64,000 nucleotides of DNA from Bradyrhizobium prioriisuperbiae (GTDB lineage Bacteria > Pseudomonadota > Alphaproteobacteria > Rhizobiales > Xanthobacteraceae): NCBI RefSeq assembly GCF_032397745.1, contig NZ_CP135921.1, forward strand, positions 2,666,001 through 2,730,000, written 5' to 3'. This document shows, one piece after another, positions 17,675 through 26,762 of the stretch (within the stretch, counting starts at the first letter, position 1; the number at the start of each line of letters is the position of its first letter). The notes under the pieces were generated by a model. That model ran no database searches. It was not told where the DNA came from and saw only the letters and a program-made list of their open reading frames with translations. The position numbers and the translations under genes are program-made.

Positions 17675-19621
17675 ATGAAGTCCCTGCATCGCCGTCTCGC
17701 TGGACTATCGATCCTCTGGCTCGCGACTCTCGCCACCGCAGCCCGCGCCTACACCACCGAACCAATGAGCGATCCGGAAGCGCTTGGCTTCTCGTCATCA
17801 CGGCTGGCGCGGATCGCGGCCTGGCAGCAGACGCAGGTCGATGCCGGCGCCTTCTCCGGCGCGGTTGCGGCGATCGCACGGAACGGCAGTGTTGCCTACA
17901 TGCAAGCGGTCGGCTTTCACGACCGTGCCAGGACGATCCCGCTGCAGCATGATGCAATCTTCTGGATTGCCTCGATGACCAAGCCGGTCACCAGTGTCGC
18001 CGCCATGATGCTGGTGGAGGACGGCAAGCTCGATCTCGCCGCCCCGGTCCACCAGTATCTTCCCGAACTCAGGGACATGATGGTCGCCGTCGAGACGACC
18101 GATCCTGCAAGCGGGCAAAGCAAACTCACGCTTGAGCCGCAAAAGCGCCCGATGACGGTGGAAGACCTGCTGCGCCATACCGCCGGACTAGACTACGGTA
18201 TCGCCGGAACGAAGGTGGGCCGGCTCTACTTCAAAAGCTTCCATGGCCAAGCCGGCGTGTTCCGCCGGGACAACACCCTTGCCGATTTCGTCTCCGCTCT
18301 CGCCAGGCTTCCACTTGTTCACCAGCCTGGTGAGGTCTGGGATTACAGTCTCGCCGACGATGTACTCGCGCGTGTCATCGAGGTTGCCTCCAGTCAACCG
18401 TTCGATCAATTCCTGGAGAGACGCCTGTTCAAGCCGCTGAACATGGTCGACACCGGCTTTTTCGTGCCGGAAGCCAAGCTTTCGCGCCTGGTTGATCCAC
18501 CCGCCGGCGGCTGGGGCGGTCCGCCGGACAGCGTGATGGCTGATGTCACCAGGCCGACCAGACTCTTCTCCGGCGGTGGTGGACTGGTGTCGACGGCGGC
18601 CGACTATCTGCGGTTCGGCCAGATGCTGCTCAATGGCGGCGAACTCGACGGCGTCCGTATCCTTTCATCAGCGACTGTGCGGCGGATGACCACGAACTCA
18701 CGGCCGCCAGACATCCGCTTCGCCGGCTTTGCCAGCGGCCTTGTCGGGCCCCAGGCTGGCTCGACCTGGGGATTAGGCTTTGCGGTCCGCAGCGACGCCA
18801 CGTCGAGTGTTGTGCCTGGATCGGTTGGCAGCTTCTCCTGGATGGGCGTCTCGGGTACCTATTTCTGGGTCGACCCGGCAGAGCAACTGGTTGTCGTGCA
18901 GATGATCCATATGCGCGGCGGGAGCGGCCCCTTCCAAGGCATGTTTCGCCATCTCACCTACGGCGCCTTCCATGTTCCCGAGCACGGTGTGACGGCACCC
19001 GTGAGGATCGACGCGGCCACACTCGCTGCCTATGCGGGAACTTATGCGTTCTCCTCGACAAGTTCGCGCAACAAACAGGCGCCGAACGGCGACGTTCACG
19101 GGTTCGGCGGTCTCGGCATCAATCTCGCCATCGAGAATCGCCAGGTCAAAGTGGTGTCTCCGATCCGCGGCATGCCCGCCGCCAGGGCCGGCATCATGGC
19201 CAACGACATCATCACGCACCTCGACGATGAGCCGCTTCAGGGCCTCACCCTCGATCAGGCGATCAAGAAGATGCGCGGGCCGGTCAACACCAGCGTCCGC
19301 CTGAAGGTCGTGCGCAAGGGGGTGGAACATCCAATCGATATGTCGATCGTCCGCGCTCAGGTCCGGGTGGCAGGGGTTGGAGCCGACCTCGACGTCACCG
19401 TCAGGGACGGCAGGCTCCTCGTCGAGGTAAGCGGCGACCTGCCGGTGCTGGATTTTGAGAAAGGTGCAGCAATCACGGTCGCCCCGATGTCGAGTAACGA
19501 GTTCTTCGTGGATGGCGGCGACCACACCCGCCTTGCCTTCTTGCGCGATGCGACGGGCAAGCCGACGCGCCTTGTCCTCAATCCGGGGCCTTGGCAGATC
19601 ACGGGGCAGCGGATCAACTGA
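17675..19621 (+). CDS. serine hydrolase (beta-lactamase class C / S12 family) with C-terminal PDZ domain
   Basis: A 648-residue exported hydrolase. ATG 17675 starts a signal peptide (about 1-25, ending TAARA) and follows GGGAAAGGG. The S12 domain spans about 30-400. The nucleophile motif SMTK is at about Ser100-Lys103; the YxN position reads YSL (about 224). A linker then leads to a PDZ-like domain at about 480-575 (LGINLAIENRQVKVVSPI, PAARAGIMANDIITHLDDEPL) and a C-terminal beta region. S12 enzymes include D-Ala-D-Ala carboxypeptidases, esterases and amidases; a PDZ on the same chain suggests docking to protein C-termini. The substrate is unknown. It ends just before a strong terminator. Confidence 0.85.
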   Translation: MKSLHRRLAGLSILWLATLATAARAYTTEPMSDPEALGFSSSRLARIAAWQQTQVDAGAFSGAVAAIARNGSVAYMQAVGFHDRARTIPLQHDAIFWIASMTKPVTSVAAMMLVEDGKLDLAAPVHQYLPELRDMMVAVETTDPASGQSKLTLEPQKRPMTVEDLLRHTAGLDYGIAGTKVGRLYFKSFHGQAGVFRRDNTLADFVSALARLPLVHQPGEVWDYSLADDVLARVIEVASSQPFDQFLERRLFKPLNMVDTGFFVPEAKLSRLVDPPAGGWGGPPDSVMADVTRPTRLFSGGGGLVSTAADYLRFGQMLLNGGELDGVRILSSATVRRMTTNSRPPDIRFAGFASGLVGPQAGSTWGLGFAVRSDATSSVVPGSVGSFSWMGVSGTYFWVDPAEQLVVVQMIHMRGGSGPFQGMFRHLTYGAFHVPEHGVTAPVRIDAATLAAYAGTYAFSSTSSRNKQAPNGDVHGFGGLGINLAIENRQVKVVSPIRGMPAARAGIMANDIITHLDDEPLQGLTLDQAIKKMRGPVNTSVRLKVVRKGVEHPIDMSIVRAQVRVAGVGADLDVTVRDGRLLVEVSGDLPVLDFEKGAAITVAPMSSNEFFVDGGDHTRLAFLRDATGKPTRLVLNPGPWQITGQRIN

Positions 19622-19652
19622 CCGCAGAGATGCCGGATGGTCATAAAAAGAT

Positions 19653-19685
19653 AAAAACTCCGCTTGGCAACAAGCGGAGTTTTTT
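19653..19685. terminator. bidirectional intrinsic terminator
   Basis: Perfect 10-bp stem ACTCCGCTTG (19657-19666), loop GCAA, CAAGCGGAGT (19671-19680). It is flanked by an A-tract on the left and a T-tract on the right, so it can work on both strands. It separates the convergent serine hydrolase and the 19.7-kb secreted-protein gene. Confidence 0.92.
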
Positions 19686-19710
19686 GAATGTCCAGGGATC
19701 AGGCTGCGCG

Positions 19711-20244
19711 TCAGGACCGAGTCAGCGTGATCGTCACACCGGAGAACTCGCTGCCCTGGGAGGTGATCTTGACCGTCTGGCTGTTACCGTGGGTGCTCAG
19801 GTTCAGATTGGCGGTGAAGGCCGGCGACGACACCACGACCTGAAACAGCCCTGCCTGGGCGCGGCCTTCCAGATCGCCGCCGACACCTCGGCTGGTCTCG
19901 GACCAACTGCCGGAAATCTTGCCATTGGAATTGCGGACATTGCTCGCGAGCTCGAACTTGTAGCTGTCGCTGGCGCAGCGCAGCGTCTGCTGCAGCCCGT
20001 TGCCATTGTCGCCGACGGAATAAGTGGCGCGGCACTTGATGCGCTCCTTGGCGCCGCTGGCCAGCGAGATCGAACCGGTGCCGCTCCACACCCCTGCAAG
20101 ACCTGCGAACGGCGCGGCCTGCGCGAGCGCGATCGACGGTGCGAGAGACAGCGAAATCACGGACAGCGATGAAATCACGGCGTACACGGCGCCCGCCTGG
20201 AGACGGCGGCGGGTAAAAAAGTGCTCAATCATTGAGGTTTGCAT
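19711..20244 (-). CDS. conserved secreted protein of unknown function
   Basis: A 177-residue exported protein. A basic start (HFFTRRRLQAG) and a hydrophobic core (VYAVISSLSVISLSLAPSIALA) form a signal peptide cut near residue 43. The mature part (about 45-177) is beta-rich: GLAGVWSGTGSISLASGAKE, a probable disulfide pair (Cys71 and Cys90) and a final GVTITLTR strand, suggesting a lipocalin-like or small barrel fold. The start may be ATG 20244 or an ATG four codons later (20232). I do not recognise a functional family. Confidence 0.72.
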   Translation of the reverse strand: MQTSMIEHFFTRRRLQAGAVYAVISSLSVISLSLAPSIALAQAAPFAGLAGVWSGTGSISLASGAKERIKCRATYSVGDNGNGLQQTLRCASDSYKFELASNVRNSNGKISGSWSETSRGVGGDLEGRAQAGLFQVVVSSPAFTANLNLSTHGNSQTVKITSQGSEFSGVTITLTRS

Positions 20245-20437
20245 CCTTCAAACAATCCGCTGACAACCGCAGCAGCCCTGAACTAGTTCCCCAAAAAAAG
20301 GCACAATTTGGGTGCGCCCATCTTATGCCATCGCAGGCTTTTCAAAAGCCCGCAAGGTTGAGAAAGTGTTCGCGCCCAGGCCTTGCACCGGGCTCTGTGA
20401 CATAATTCTGAAATAACCATCCGCAAGCCGCCCGTCA

Positions 20438-20508
20438 GTGTGCTGAATGCGAAGTTCGTGCGATTTCACGGCAACCGCTTTCACGAACTTCGCATTCATA
20501 AAGCACAC
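20438..20508. repeat. intergenic inverted repeat 1 (GCGAAGTTCG type)
   Basis: Left arm 20438-20460 (GTGTGCTGAATGCGAAGTTC...) and right arm 20482-20508 are complementary with a few mismatches. The core is AATGCGAAGTTCGTG / CACGAACTTCGCATT. It is one of two such hairpins in the 477-bp gap between the secreted protein gene and the DUF2189 gene. The rest of the gap shows no gene. Confidence 0.8.
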
Positions 20509-20524
20509 TAGAATCATAAAGTTG

Positions 20525-20600
20525 CTAGTGTCCTTATCGAATCCGAAGTTCGCTCCGAAGGTGCGGTTGAGTGATGCGAACTTCGGATTCGGGACACTAG
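20525..20600. repeat. intergenic inverted repeat 2 (CTAGTGTCC...GAAGTTCGC type)
   Basis: Left arm 20525-20553 and right arm 20576-20600 pair over CTAGTGTCC and GAATCCGAAGTTCGC, with one internal 4-base bulge. It shares the GAAGTTCG core with the hairpin only 16 bp upstream, so the two look like relatives of one mobile or REP-like family. It may end transcription of the leftward DUF2189 gene. Confidence 0.82.
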
Positions 20601-20721
20601 CCCGGATGCGATGATCCCATCGTCACGATCTGTTCGATGTCATGTCTAAAAATGCTGATCGGCCGGGAGCGGGTTGGCCTCGCACGATCCCGGCCGCCTG
20701 TTTTCTCGCCTGTCTGCGCAG

Positions 20722-21531
20722 TCAGACGATCATCTTGCGGTAGAGATGCCAGGTGGCATGGCCCAGCACCGGCAGCACCACGGCGAGGCCGAGGAAGAAC
20801 GGCACCGAGCCGATCACCAGCAGCGCCGCCACGAACAGGCCCCATACCGCGATGTTGAACGGATTGATCATCACCGCCTTGAGCGAGGTCAGGATCGCGT
20901 CGGTGGCGCTGGCGTGCCGGTCCAGCATCAACGGGAATGAGACGACGCTGATGCAGAGCGCCAGCACCGCAAACAGGAAGCCGACCCCGCATCCCACCAC
21001 GATCAGCATGCGCCCTTCAGTGCTGGTGAAGATGCGGCTGATGAAATCCGGCATGCTCGCCGCCGCCTGGTGGCCGAAGGTCGCGACATAGATTGCGTTC
21101 GCCGCGGCGACCCAGACCACGAACAGCGCGAGCAGGATGGTGCCGAGCCCGAGCATGGCGCCGAACGATGGCGAGCGCAGCACACGGAAGGCGTCCCAGG
21201 CCGAGGGCTCTTCGCCGCGCTCACGGCGGCGGCTGAGCTCATAGAGGCCGAGCGCCGCGAATGGACCGATCAACGCAAAACCGGCCGCCAGCGGAAACAG
21301 CAGCGGCAGCACCGAATAGCCCAGCACCAGCCGCGCCAGCGCGAGGCCGAGCACCGGATAGATCACGCACAGCATCACGGCGTGACTCGGGATCGCCTTG
21401 AAATCCTCCCAGCCGAGACGCAGCGCATCGCGCAGGTCGGCGGTGGTGATGTTGCGGATCACGATCGGTGCATCGGCATCGGACACGTGTGCCGCGATTG
21501 GCGAGGCGTTGTCGGAAGTCTCTATGATCAT
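20722..21531 (-). CDS. DUF2189 integral membrane protein
   Basis: A 269-residue inner-membrane protein with about six hydrophobic helices (near 50-70, 72-98, 125-150, 172-198, 215-235 and 240-260) after a short acidic N-terminus. It carries the DUF2189 pattern: LRLGWEDFKAIPSHAV, FALIGPFAALGLYELSRR and FRVLRSPSFGAMLGLG. Members frequently sit near cytochrome oxidase genes, and here it is divergent from the oxidase operon starting at 22.0 kb. A role with the oxidase is guilt by association only. Confidence 0.88.
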   Translation of the reverse strand: MIIETSDNASPIAAHVSDADAPIVIRNITTADLRDALRLGWEDFKAIPSHAVMLCVIYPVLGLALARLVLGYSVLPLLFPLAAGFALIGPFAALGLYELSRRRERGEEPSAWDAFRVLRSPSFGAMLGLGTILLALFVVWVAAANAIYVATFGHQAAASMPDFISRIFTSTEGRMLIVVGCGVGFLFAVLALCISVVSFPLMLDRHASATDAILTSLKAVMINPFNIAVWGLFVAALLVIGSVPFFLGLAVVLPVLGHATWHLYRKMIV

Positions 21532-22016
21532 TGGGCGCAGCCCTTCTCAGGTCGCAGCAGGTGCGAGGAACCGCAACGCGCACGGCAGACCAATTGAGCA
21601 AGAGCCGCCGGACACTATCGTCACGACCTTCGTGGCGAGCTTAGCGTGATTTGTGGTCGCGGTCACTCGCCGCGCTGATCTCGCCTCTCGCCGTCCATTG
21701 TGCAACTGCACAAAAAAATCGGCGATGCGCTCTCGCTGTGGCGGCGCATTGCTCCCGTGAAGCACGCGAGGTGTCGATCTATTGACAACCAAGGTGTTCA
21801 CGGAACATCTTAAGCCAAGGCCCGAAACTCGGTGAGTCTGCTCGGAGAGAATGACGGTCGTTAACGTGTGCTCTATGAACTTGACGTCGCGACCGTTGGA
21901 ATGGGCGTGGCAGGAGACACACCGATGGTGAGCAACATCCACCATCGATGCAAATATTGAGGCCAAGCCCTTCTTAGTTCTCGTCCGAAGCCTCGACAGG
22001 CAAGGATGAACGAGGG
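21532..22016. other. gene-free interval upstream of the oxidase operon
   Basis: 485 bp between the divergent DUF2189 and oxidase genes. It must hold the oxidase promoter. I found no FixK-type TTGAT-N4-ATCAA box and no convincing gene. A leftward open frame here contains a CxxCH-like string but has no other features of a cytochrome. AAGGA at 22003 is the ribosome site of the oxidase subunit II gene. Confidence 0.5.
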
Positions 22017-22844
22017 ATGCCCGTTGCTATTTTGTTGCTTGTGGTTGCTGTTGGTTCAGTAGTGTTCCACTTCCTGAGCCCGTGGTGGTGGACGCCGATT
22101 GCCTCGAATTGGCAGTATATCGATCACACCATCATCATTACGTTCTGGATCACCGGCGTGGTGTTTGTCGCGGTGGTCGGCTTCATGGCCTATTGCGTCT
22201 GGCGGTTCCGGCACAAGGAAGGCCAGAAGGCGCATTATGAGCCTGAAAACACCAAACTGGAATCCTGGCTGACGATCGGAACCGCCATCGGCGTCGCGGC
22301 CATGCTGGCACCCGGCCTGATTGTCTGGCACCAGTTCGTCACGGTGCCGGCCGAAGCCACCGACGTCGAGGTCATGGGCCAGCAGTGGCGCTGGAGCTAC
22401 CGGCTTCCCGGCAAGGACGGCAAGCTCGGCACCACCAGTGCGCGCAACGTCAGCGCGGAGAATCCGCTGGGGCTCAATCCCGACGATCCCAATGGCAAGG
22501 ATGATGTGGTGATCGACGGCGGCGAGCTGCATCTGCCGATCGGCAAGCCGATCAAGGTGCTGTTGCGCTCGATCGATGTGCTGCACGATTTCTACGTGCC
22601 GGAGTTCCGCGCCAAGATGGACATGGTGCCGGGATCGGTCACCTACTTCTGGATCACCCCGACCCGAACCGGGACGTTTGAAGTTCTGTGCGCCGAGCTT
22701 TGCGGCCTCGCGCACGCGCAGATGCGCAGCTCGGTCATCGTTCAGGAGCAGCGCGACTATCACGCGTGGCTCGAGCAGCAGCCGACGTTCGCCGAATTAT
22801 CGGGTCAGCGCCCGATCAAGAAGGCGGCTGCCGACGACAACTAA
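22017..22844 (+). CDS. coxM: cytochrome c oxidase subunit II (alternative aa3-type, CoxM-like)
   Basis: CuA-bearing subunit of a heme-copper terminal oxidase, taking electrons from cytochrome c. 275 residues: two membrane helices (about 2-22 and 38-62, a third hydrophobic stretch near 85-103), then a periplasmic cupredoxin domain. The CuA ligands are all present: His190, Cys225, Glu227, Cys229, His233 and Met236 (CAELCGLAHAQM). There is no C-terminal cytochrome c domain, so it is not caa3. AAGGA lies 9 bases before the ATG. It is the first gene of a run ordered II-I-III-III-IV. That order recalls coxMNOP of Bradyrhizobium japonicum, on which the symbol is based. Confidence 0.9.
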   Translation: MPVAILLLVVAVGSVVFHFLSPWWWTPIASNWQYIDHTIIITFWITGVVFVAVVGFMAYCVWRFRHKEGQKAHYEPENTKLESWLTIGTAIGVAAMLAPGLIVWHQFVTVPAEATDVEVMGQQWRWSYRLPGKDGKLGTTSARNVSAENPLGLNPDDPNGKDDVVIDGGELHLPIGKPIKVLLRSIDVLHDFYVPEFRAKMDMVPGSVTYFWITPTRTGTFEVLCAELCGLAHAQMRSSVIVQEQRDYHAWLEQQPTFAELSGQRPIKKAAADDN

Positions 22845-22987
22845 CGCGTAACGCTTTCCAGACACAGCATCGGAAGGCGGCACACGGTTGAGTGGGAGCG
22901 AGACTTCTGGCGCAAGTCTTCTGACTTAAGACCGGAAGCTTGCTCAAAGGAAACGTGCCTGAGCCGAAAAGGCCGAGGAGCAATGCG

Positions 22988-24763
22988 ATGGTGGATGTCC
23001 CCTCTGATTTCGTAGGCGTTATCCCGCCGGCCGAAGTGCCGGAGGCCGATCTCTATCATCCGCACAGCTGGTGGACAAAGTACGTCTTCTCCCAGGACGC
23101 CAAGGTCATCGCCATCCAGTATTCGTGCACGGCACTGGCCATTGGCCTCGTGGCGCTGGTGCTGTCGTGGCTGATGCGGCTGCAGCTCGGCTTCCCCGGC
23201 ACCTTCTCCTTCATCGACGCCAGCCAGTACCTGCAGTTCATCACCATGCACGGCATGATCATGGTGGTTTACCTGCTCACCGCGCTGTTTCTCGGCGGCT
23301 TCGGCAATTACCTGATCCCGCTGATGGTCGGCGCGCGGGACATGGTGTTCCCCTACGTCAACATGCTCAGCTACTGGATCTACCTGCTCGCGGTGGTGGT
23401 GCTGGCATCGACCTTCTTCGTGCCCGGCGGGCCCACCGGCGCCGGCTGGACGCTGTATCCGCCGCAGGCCATTCTGTCCGGCACCCCGGGGCAGGAGGCC
23501 GGCATCATCCTGATGCTGGTATCGCTGATCTTGTTCATCATCGGCTTCACCATGGGCGGCCTGAACTACGTGGTGACGGTGCTGCAGGGCCGCACCCGCG
23601 GCATGACCTTGATGCGGATGCCGCTGACGGTGTGGGGCATCTTCACCGCCACCGTGATGGCGCTGCTGGCCTTCCCCGCATTGTTCGTAGCGTCGATCAT
23701 GATGCTGCTCGACCGCGTGCTCGGCACCAGTTTCTTCATGCCGGCGCTGGTGGAGATGGGCCAGCAGACCAAGTACGGCGGCGGCAGTCCGCTGCTGTTC
23801 CAGCATTTGTTCTGGTTTTTCGGCCATCCCGAGGTGTATATCGTGGCGCTGCCCGCCTTCGGCATCGTCTCCGACCTGATCAGCACCCACGCCCGCAAGA
23901 ACATCTTCGGTTACCGGATGATGGTCTGGGCCATCGTGGGGATCGGCGCGCTCTCCTTCGTGGTGTGGGCGCACCACATGTATGTCAGCGGCATGCATCC
24001 CGGCTTCGGCTTCTTCTTCGCCACCACCACCCTCATCATCGCGATCCCGACCGCGATCAAGGTCTACAACTGGGTGCTGACGCTGTGGCGCGGCGACATC
24101 CACCTCACCATTCCGATGCTGTTCGCGCTGGCGTTCATCGTCACCTTCCTGAACGGCGGCCTCACCGGGCTGTTCCTTGGAAACGTGGTGGTGGACGTGC
24201 CGTTGTCCGACACCATGTTCGTGGTCGCTCACTTCCACATGGTGATGGGCGTCGCCCCGATCATGGTGGTGCTGGGTGCGATCTATCACTGGTATCCGAA
24301 AATGACCGGGCGGATGCTCAACGAGGGTCTCGGGCAATTCCACTTCTGGGTCACCTTCCTCGGCGCCTATTTGATCTTCTTCCCGATGCATTATCTCGGC
24401 CTGCTCGGGATGCCGCGCCGCTATCACGACATCGGCGAGACCGCGTTCGTGCCGGCGTCGGCCCATGACCTGAACGCCTTCATCAGCGTGATGGCGCTGA
24501 TCGTCGGCTTCGCCCAGATGGTGTTTCTGTTCAATCTGATCTGGAGCCTGCGGCACGGCAAGGAGGCCGGCGGCAATCCGTGGAAGGCGACCACGCTGGA
24601 GTGGCAGACCGCGGAGACGCCGCCCACCCACGGCAATTTCGGCAAGGAACTGCCGGTGGTCTATCGCTGGGCCTACGACTACAGCGTGCCCGGCTCCAAC
24701 CACGACTATGTGCCGCAGAACCAGCCATCGATCCGCTGGAGCGAGCAGGGAAACCCATCGTGA
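22988..24763 (+). CDS. coxN: cytochrome c oxidase subunit I (CoxN-like)
   Basis: Catalytic subunit of the heme-copper oxidase, reducing O2 to water at a heme a3-CuB centre and pumping protons. From ATG 22988 (after GAGGAGC) it has 591 residues with about 12 helices plus an extended C-terminus. Ligands are complete: His88 and His417 (low-spin heme), His415 (high-spin heme), His280, His329 and His330 (CuB). The cross-linked Tyr284 and the D-channel Glu282 are present in HPEVY, marking an A-type oxidase. The start upstream at 22940 is less likely. Its stop overlaps the GTG of the next gene. Confidence 0.94.
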   Translation: MVDVPSDFVGVIPPAEVPEADLYHPHSWWTKYVFSQDAKVIAIQYSCTALAIGLVALVLSWLMRLQLGFPGTFSFIDASQYLQFITMHGMIMVVYLLTALFLGGFGNYLIPLMVGARDMVFPYVNMLSYWIYLLAVVVLASTFFVPGGPTGAGWTLYPPQAILSGTPGQEAGIILMLVSLILFIIGFTMGGLNYVVTVLQGRTRGMTLMRMPLTVWGIFTATVMALLAFPALFVASIMMLLDRVLGTSFFMPALVEMGQQTKYGGGSPLLFQHLFWFFGHPEVYIVALPAFGIVSDLISTHARKNIFGYRMMVWAIVGIGALSFVVWAHHMYVSGMHPGFGFFFATTTLIIAIPTAIKVYNWVLTLWRGDIHLTIPMLFALAFIVTFLNGGLTGLFLGNVVVDVPLSDTMFVVAHFHMVMGVAPIMVVLGAIYHWYPKMTGRMLNEGLGQFHFWVTFLGAYLIFFPMHYLGLLGMPRRYHDIGETAFVPASAHDLNAFISVMALIVGFAQMVFLFNLIWSLRHGKEAGGNPWKATTLEWQTAETPPTHGNFGKELPVVYRWAYDYSVPGSNHDYVPQNQPSIRWSEQGNPS

Positions 24764-25464
24764 CCATTGTCGTCGTCTTCATGGTTGGGCTGGCGGCGGT
24801 GGCGGGATGGTGGCTGTCGCACCAGCGCCTGATGTCCAAGCCTTGGCTCGAGGAAGGTGTGATCGGCGACTTTCCCGACGGCCGCGAAGCGCTGCCGCCG
24901 ACGGCCAAGGTCGGGTTGGGGGTTTTCCTCGCCGTTGCCGGCGCGCTGTTCGCGCTGGTGCTCAGCGCCTATTCGATGCGCATGGCGCTGCTCGACTGGC
25001 GGCCGATGCCCGTTCCGCCGCTGCTCTGGTTCAACACCGGTGTGCTGGTGCTGAGCAGCGCCATGCTGCAGTGGGCCGTCTTCGCCGCCCGCCGGGACGA
25101 CCGCGACAGCATGCTGACCGGCCTGCTCGCCGCCGGCGTCTCCGCCATCATTTTTCTGATAGGCCAGTTGCTGGCGTGGCAGCAACTGATCTCCGCGGGA
25201 TTTGTGCTGCAATCCAATCCCGCCAACGCCTTCTTCTATCTGATCACCGCGGTGCACGGCCTGCATCTGCTCGGCGGCCTGGTGGCGCTGTGGCGGACCA
25301 CTTCAAGAGCGTGGCGCAGCTCTACTGCGGCGCCGCTCAAGCTCGGCACCGAGCTGTGCGCCACGTACTGGCATTTCCTGTTGCTGATCTGGCTGATCCT
25401 GCTCGCTGTGTTGACCGGGGGCGTGGCCGCCTTCGTCGACATCTGTCGTCAACTGATCACCTGA
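24760..25464 (+). CDS. coxO: cytochrome c oxidase subunit III family protein (CoxO-like)
   Basis: A 234-residue membrane protein starting at GTG 24760, which overlaps the coxN stop (GTGA) and begins directly with a helix (TIVVVFMVGLAAVAGWWLS). About six or seven hydrophobic segments follow, with the subunit III hallmarks LLWFNTGVLVLSSAMLQWA, NAFFYLITAVHGLHLLGG and ATYWHFLLLIWLILL. Subunit III stabilises the catalytic core. It is one of two subunit III homologues in tandem. Confidence 0.88.
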   Translation: MTIVVVFMVGLAAVAGWWLSHQRLMSKPWLEEGVIGDFPDGREALPPTAKVGLGVFLAVAGALFALVLSAYSMRMALLDWRPMPVPPLLWFNTGVLVLSSAMLQWAVFAARRDDRDSMLTGLLAAGVSAIIFLIGQLLAWQQLISAGFVLQSNPANAFFYLITAVHGLHLLGGLVALWRTTSRAWRSSTAAPLKLGTELCATYWHFLLLIWLILLAVLTGGVAAFVDICRQLIT

Positions 25465-25523
25465 GGGATACGCGAGGCATTCGATTGAGCGGCGCACTTT
25501 AGAGGTTCGCTTTAGAGGTTCAC

Positions 25524-26246
25524 ATGGCAGAGACCACGCTCGGACATCATCAGGCTCAAGGCACCGCACCGACCGGCTGGCGCAGCTTCGCCACCGACTG
25601 GGGCTCCGACCAGCGGGCGTTCAAGAACGTCTCCTGGGGGAAGGCCATGATGTGGATATTCCTGCTCAGCGACACCTTCATCTTCGGCTGCTTCCTGCTG
25701 TCGTACATGACGGCGCGCTCGTCCACCACGGTGCCCTGGCCCAACCCCAGCGAGGTGTTCGCGCTGCACATCGGCGGTCAGAACGTCCCGCTGATCCTGA
25801 TTGCGATCATGACCTTCGTGCTGATCAGCAGCAGCGGCACCATGGCGATGGCGGTGAATTACGGCTATCGCCGCGACCGCAAGAAGACCGCCATCCTGAT
25901 GCTGCTGACGGCGGCCTTCGGCGCCACTTTCGTCGGCATGCAGGCGTTCGAATGGACCAAGCTGATCATGGAAGGCGTGCGGCCCTGGGGCAATCCGTGG
26001 GGCGCGGAGCAGTTCGGCGCCTGCTTCTTCATGATCACGGGTTTCCACGGCACCCATGTGACCATCGGCGTGATTTTCCTGCTGATCATCGCGCGAAAGG
26101 TCTGGCGCGGCGATTTCGAAACCGAGAAGCGCGGCTTTTTCACCAGCCGCAAGGGACATTACGAGATCGTCGAAATCACCGGTCTCTATTGGCACTTCGT
26201 CGATTTGGTGTGGGTTTTCATCTTTGCCTTCTTCTATCTGTGGTGA
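25524..26246 (+). CDS. coxP: cytochrome c oxidase subunit III family protein (CoxP-like)
   Basis: A 240-residue membrane protein preceded by AGAGG and a short direct repeat of CTTTAGAGGTTC in the leader. About five helices are visible: WGKAMMWIFLLSDTFIFGCF (about 38-57), VPLILIAIMTFVLISSSGTM, AILMLLTAAFGATFVGMQ, FFMITGFHGTHVTIGVIFLL and GLYWHFVDLVWVFIFAFFYLW. HGTHV and YWHFVD..W are classic subunit III motifs. It differs in sequence from the preceding homologue, so both may be present in the complex or be alternatives. Confidence 0.9.
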   Translation: MAETTLGHHQAQGTAPTGWRSFATDWGSDQRAFKNVSWGKAMMWIFLLSDTFIFGCFLLSYMTARSSTTVPWPNPSEVFALHIGGQNVPLILIAIMTFVLISSSGTMAMAVNYGYRRDRKKTAILMLLTAAFGATFVGMQAFEWTKLIMEGVRPWGNPWGAEQFGACFFMITGFHGTHVTIGVIFLLIIARKVWRGDFETEKRGFFTSRKGHYEIVEITGLYWHFVDLVWVFIFAFFYLW

Positions 26247-26253
26247 GGACAAC

Positions 26254-26634
26254 ATGGCTGAAGTGACACTGCATGGCGCATCGCCCGGTACCCACGCCGC
26301 CGCCCCCGCCGCGTCGCATGCGGAAGGGCAGCAGCATCCGATCAAGCTCTATCTCGTGGTCTGGGGATGGCTGTTCATTCTCAGCGCCTGTTCCTACGCC
26401 GTCGATTACTTCCACGTTCACGGCTATCTGCGCTGGGCGCTGATCCTGCTGTTCATGGTGCTGAAGGCCGGCCTGATCGTCGCCGTGTTCATGCACATGG
26501 CGTGGGAGCGGCTCGCCATGATGTACGCCATCCTGCTGCCGCCGGTGTTCGTGCTGGTGTTCACCGCCCTGATGGTCTTCGAATCGGAATACACGCTGTT
26601 CAGCCGGCTCACATTTTTTGGAACCGGACACTAG
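26254..26634 (+). CDS. cytochrome c oxidase subunit IV family protein
   Basis: A 126-residue small membrane subunit. ATG 26254 follows GAGGACAAC and lies 7 bp after the coxP stop; a longer reading from 26224 overlaps coxP and is less likely. After an Ala/His-rich cytosolic stretch (about 1-30) come three helices: about 33-52 (LYLVVWGWLFILSACSY), 59-84 (ALILLFMVLKAGLIVAVFMH) and 88-112. This is the prokaryotic COX4 pattern. It ends the oxidase structural operon. Confidence 0.87.
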   Translation: MAEVTLHGASPGTHAAAPAASHAEGQQHPIKLYLVVWGWLFILSACSYAVDYFHVHGYLRWALILLFMVLKAGLIVAVFMHMAWERLAMMYAILLPPVFVLVFTALMVFESEYTLFSRLTFFGTGH

Positions 26635-26762
26635 AGCAGAGCGTTTTCCAGCGAAGTGAGAGGATTTGAGAGAGGTAGCTTGGCGGAGGTTCCGGGCCGG
26701 TCTGGGGTCGACTGAACAAGGGGTCGATTGAACAATGGGGGCTCATGCGAGGGAGATCCGCC

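Noticed and set aside
21547..21966. Leftward frame with a CVSCH heme-like motif upstream of the oxidase operon
   Set aside because: No signal peptide, no axial Met region, no ribosome site; a chance CxxCH in a short GC-rich frame.
21532..22016. FixK/Anr-type box controlling the oxidase
   Set aside because: No TTGAT-N4-ATCAA or close variant found in the upstream interval.
22841..24703. 620-codon leftward frame antisense to coxN
   Set aside because: His/Glu/Gln-rich composition typical of the antisense of a membrane-protein gene; the sense frame has all oxidase ligands.
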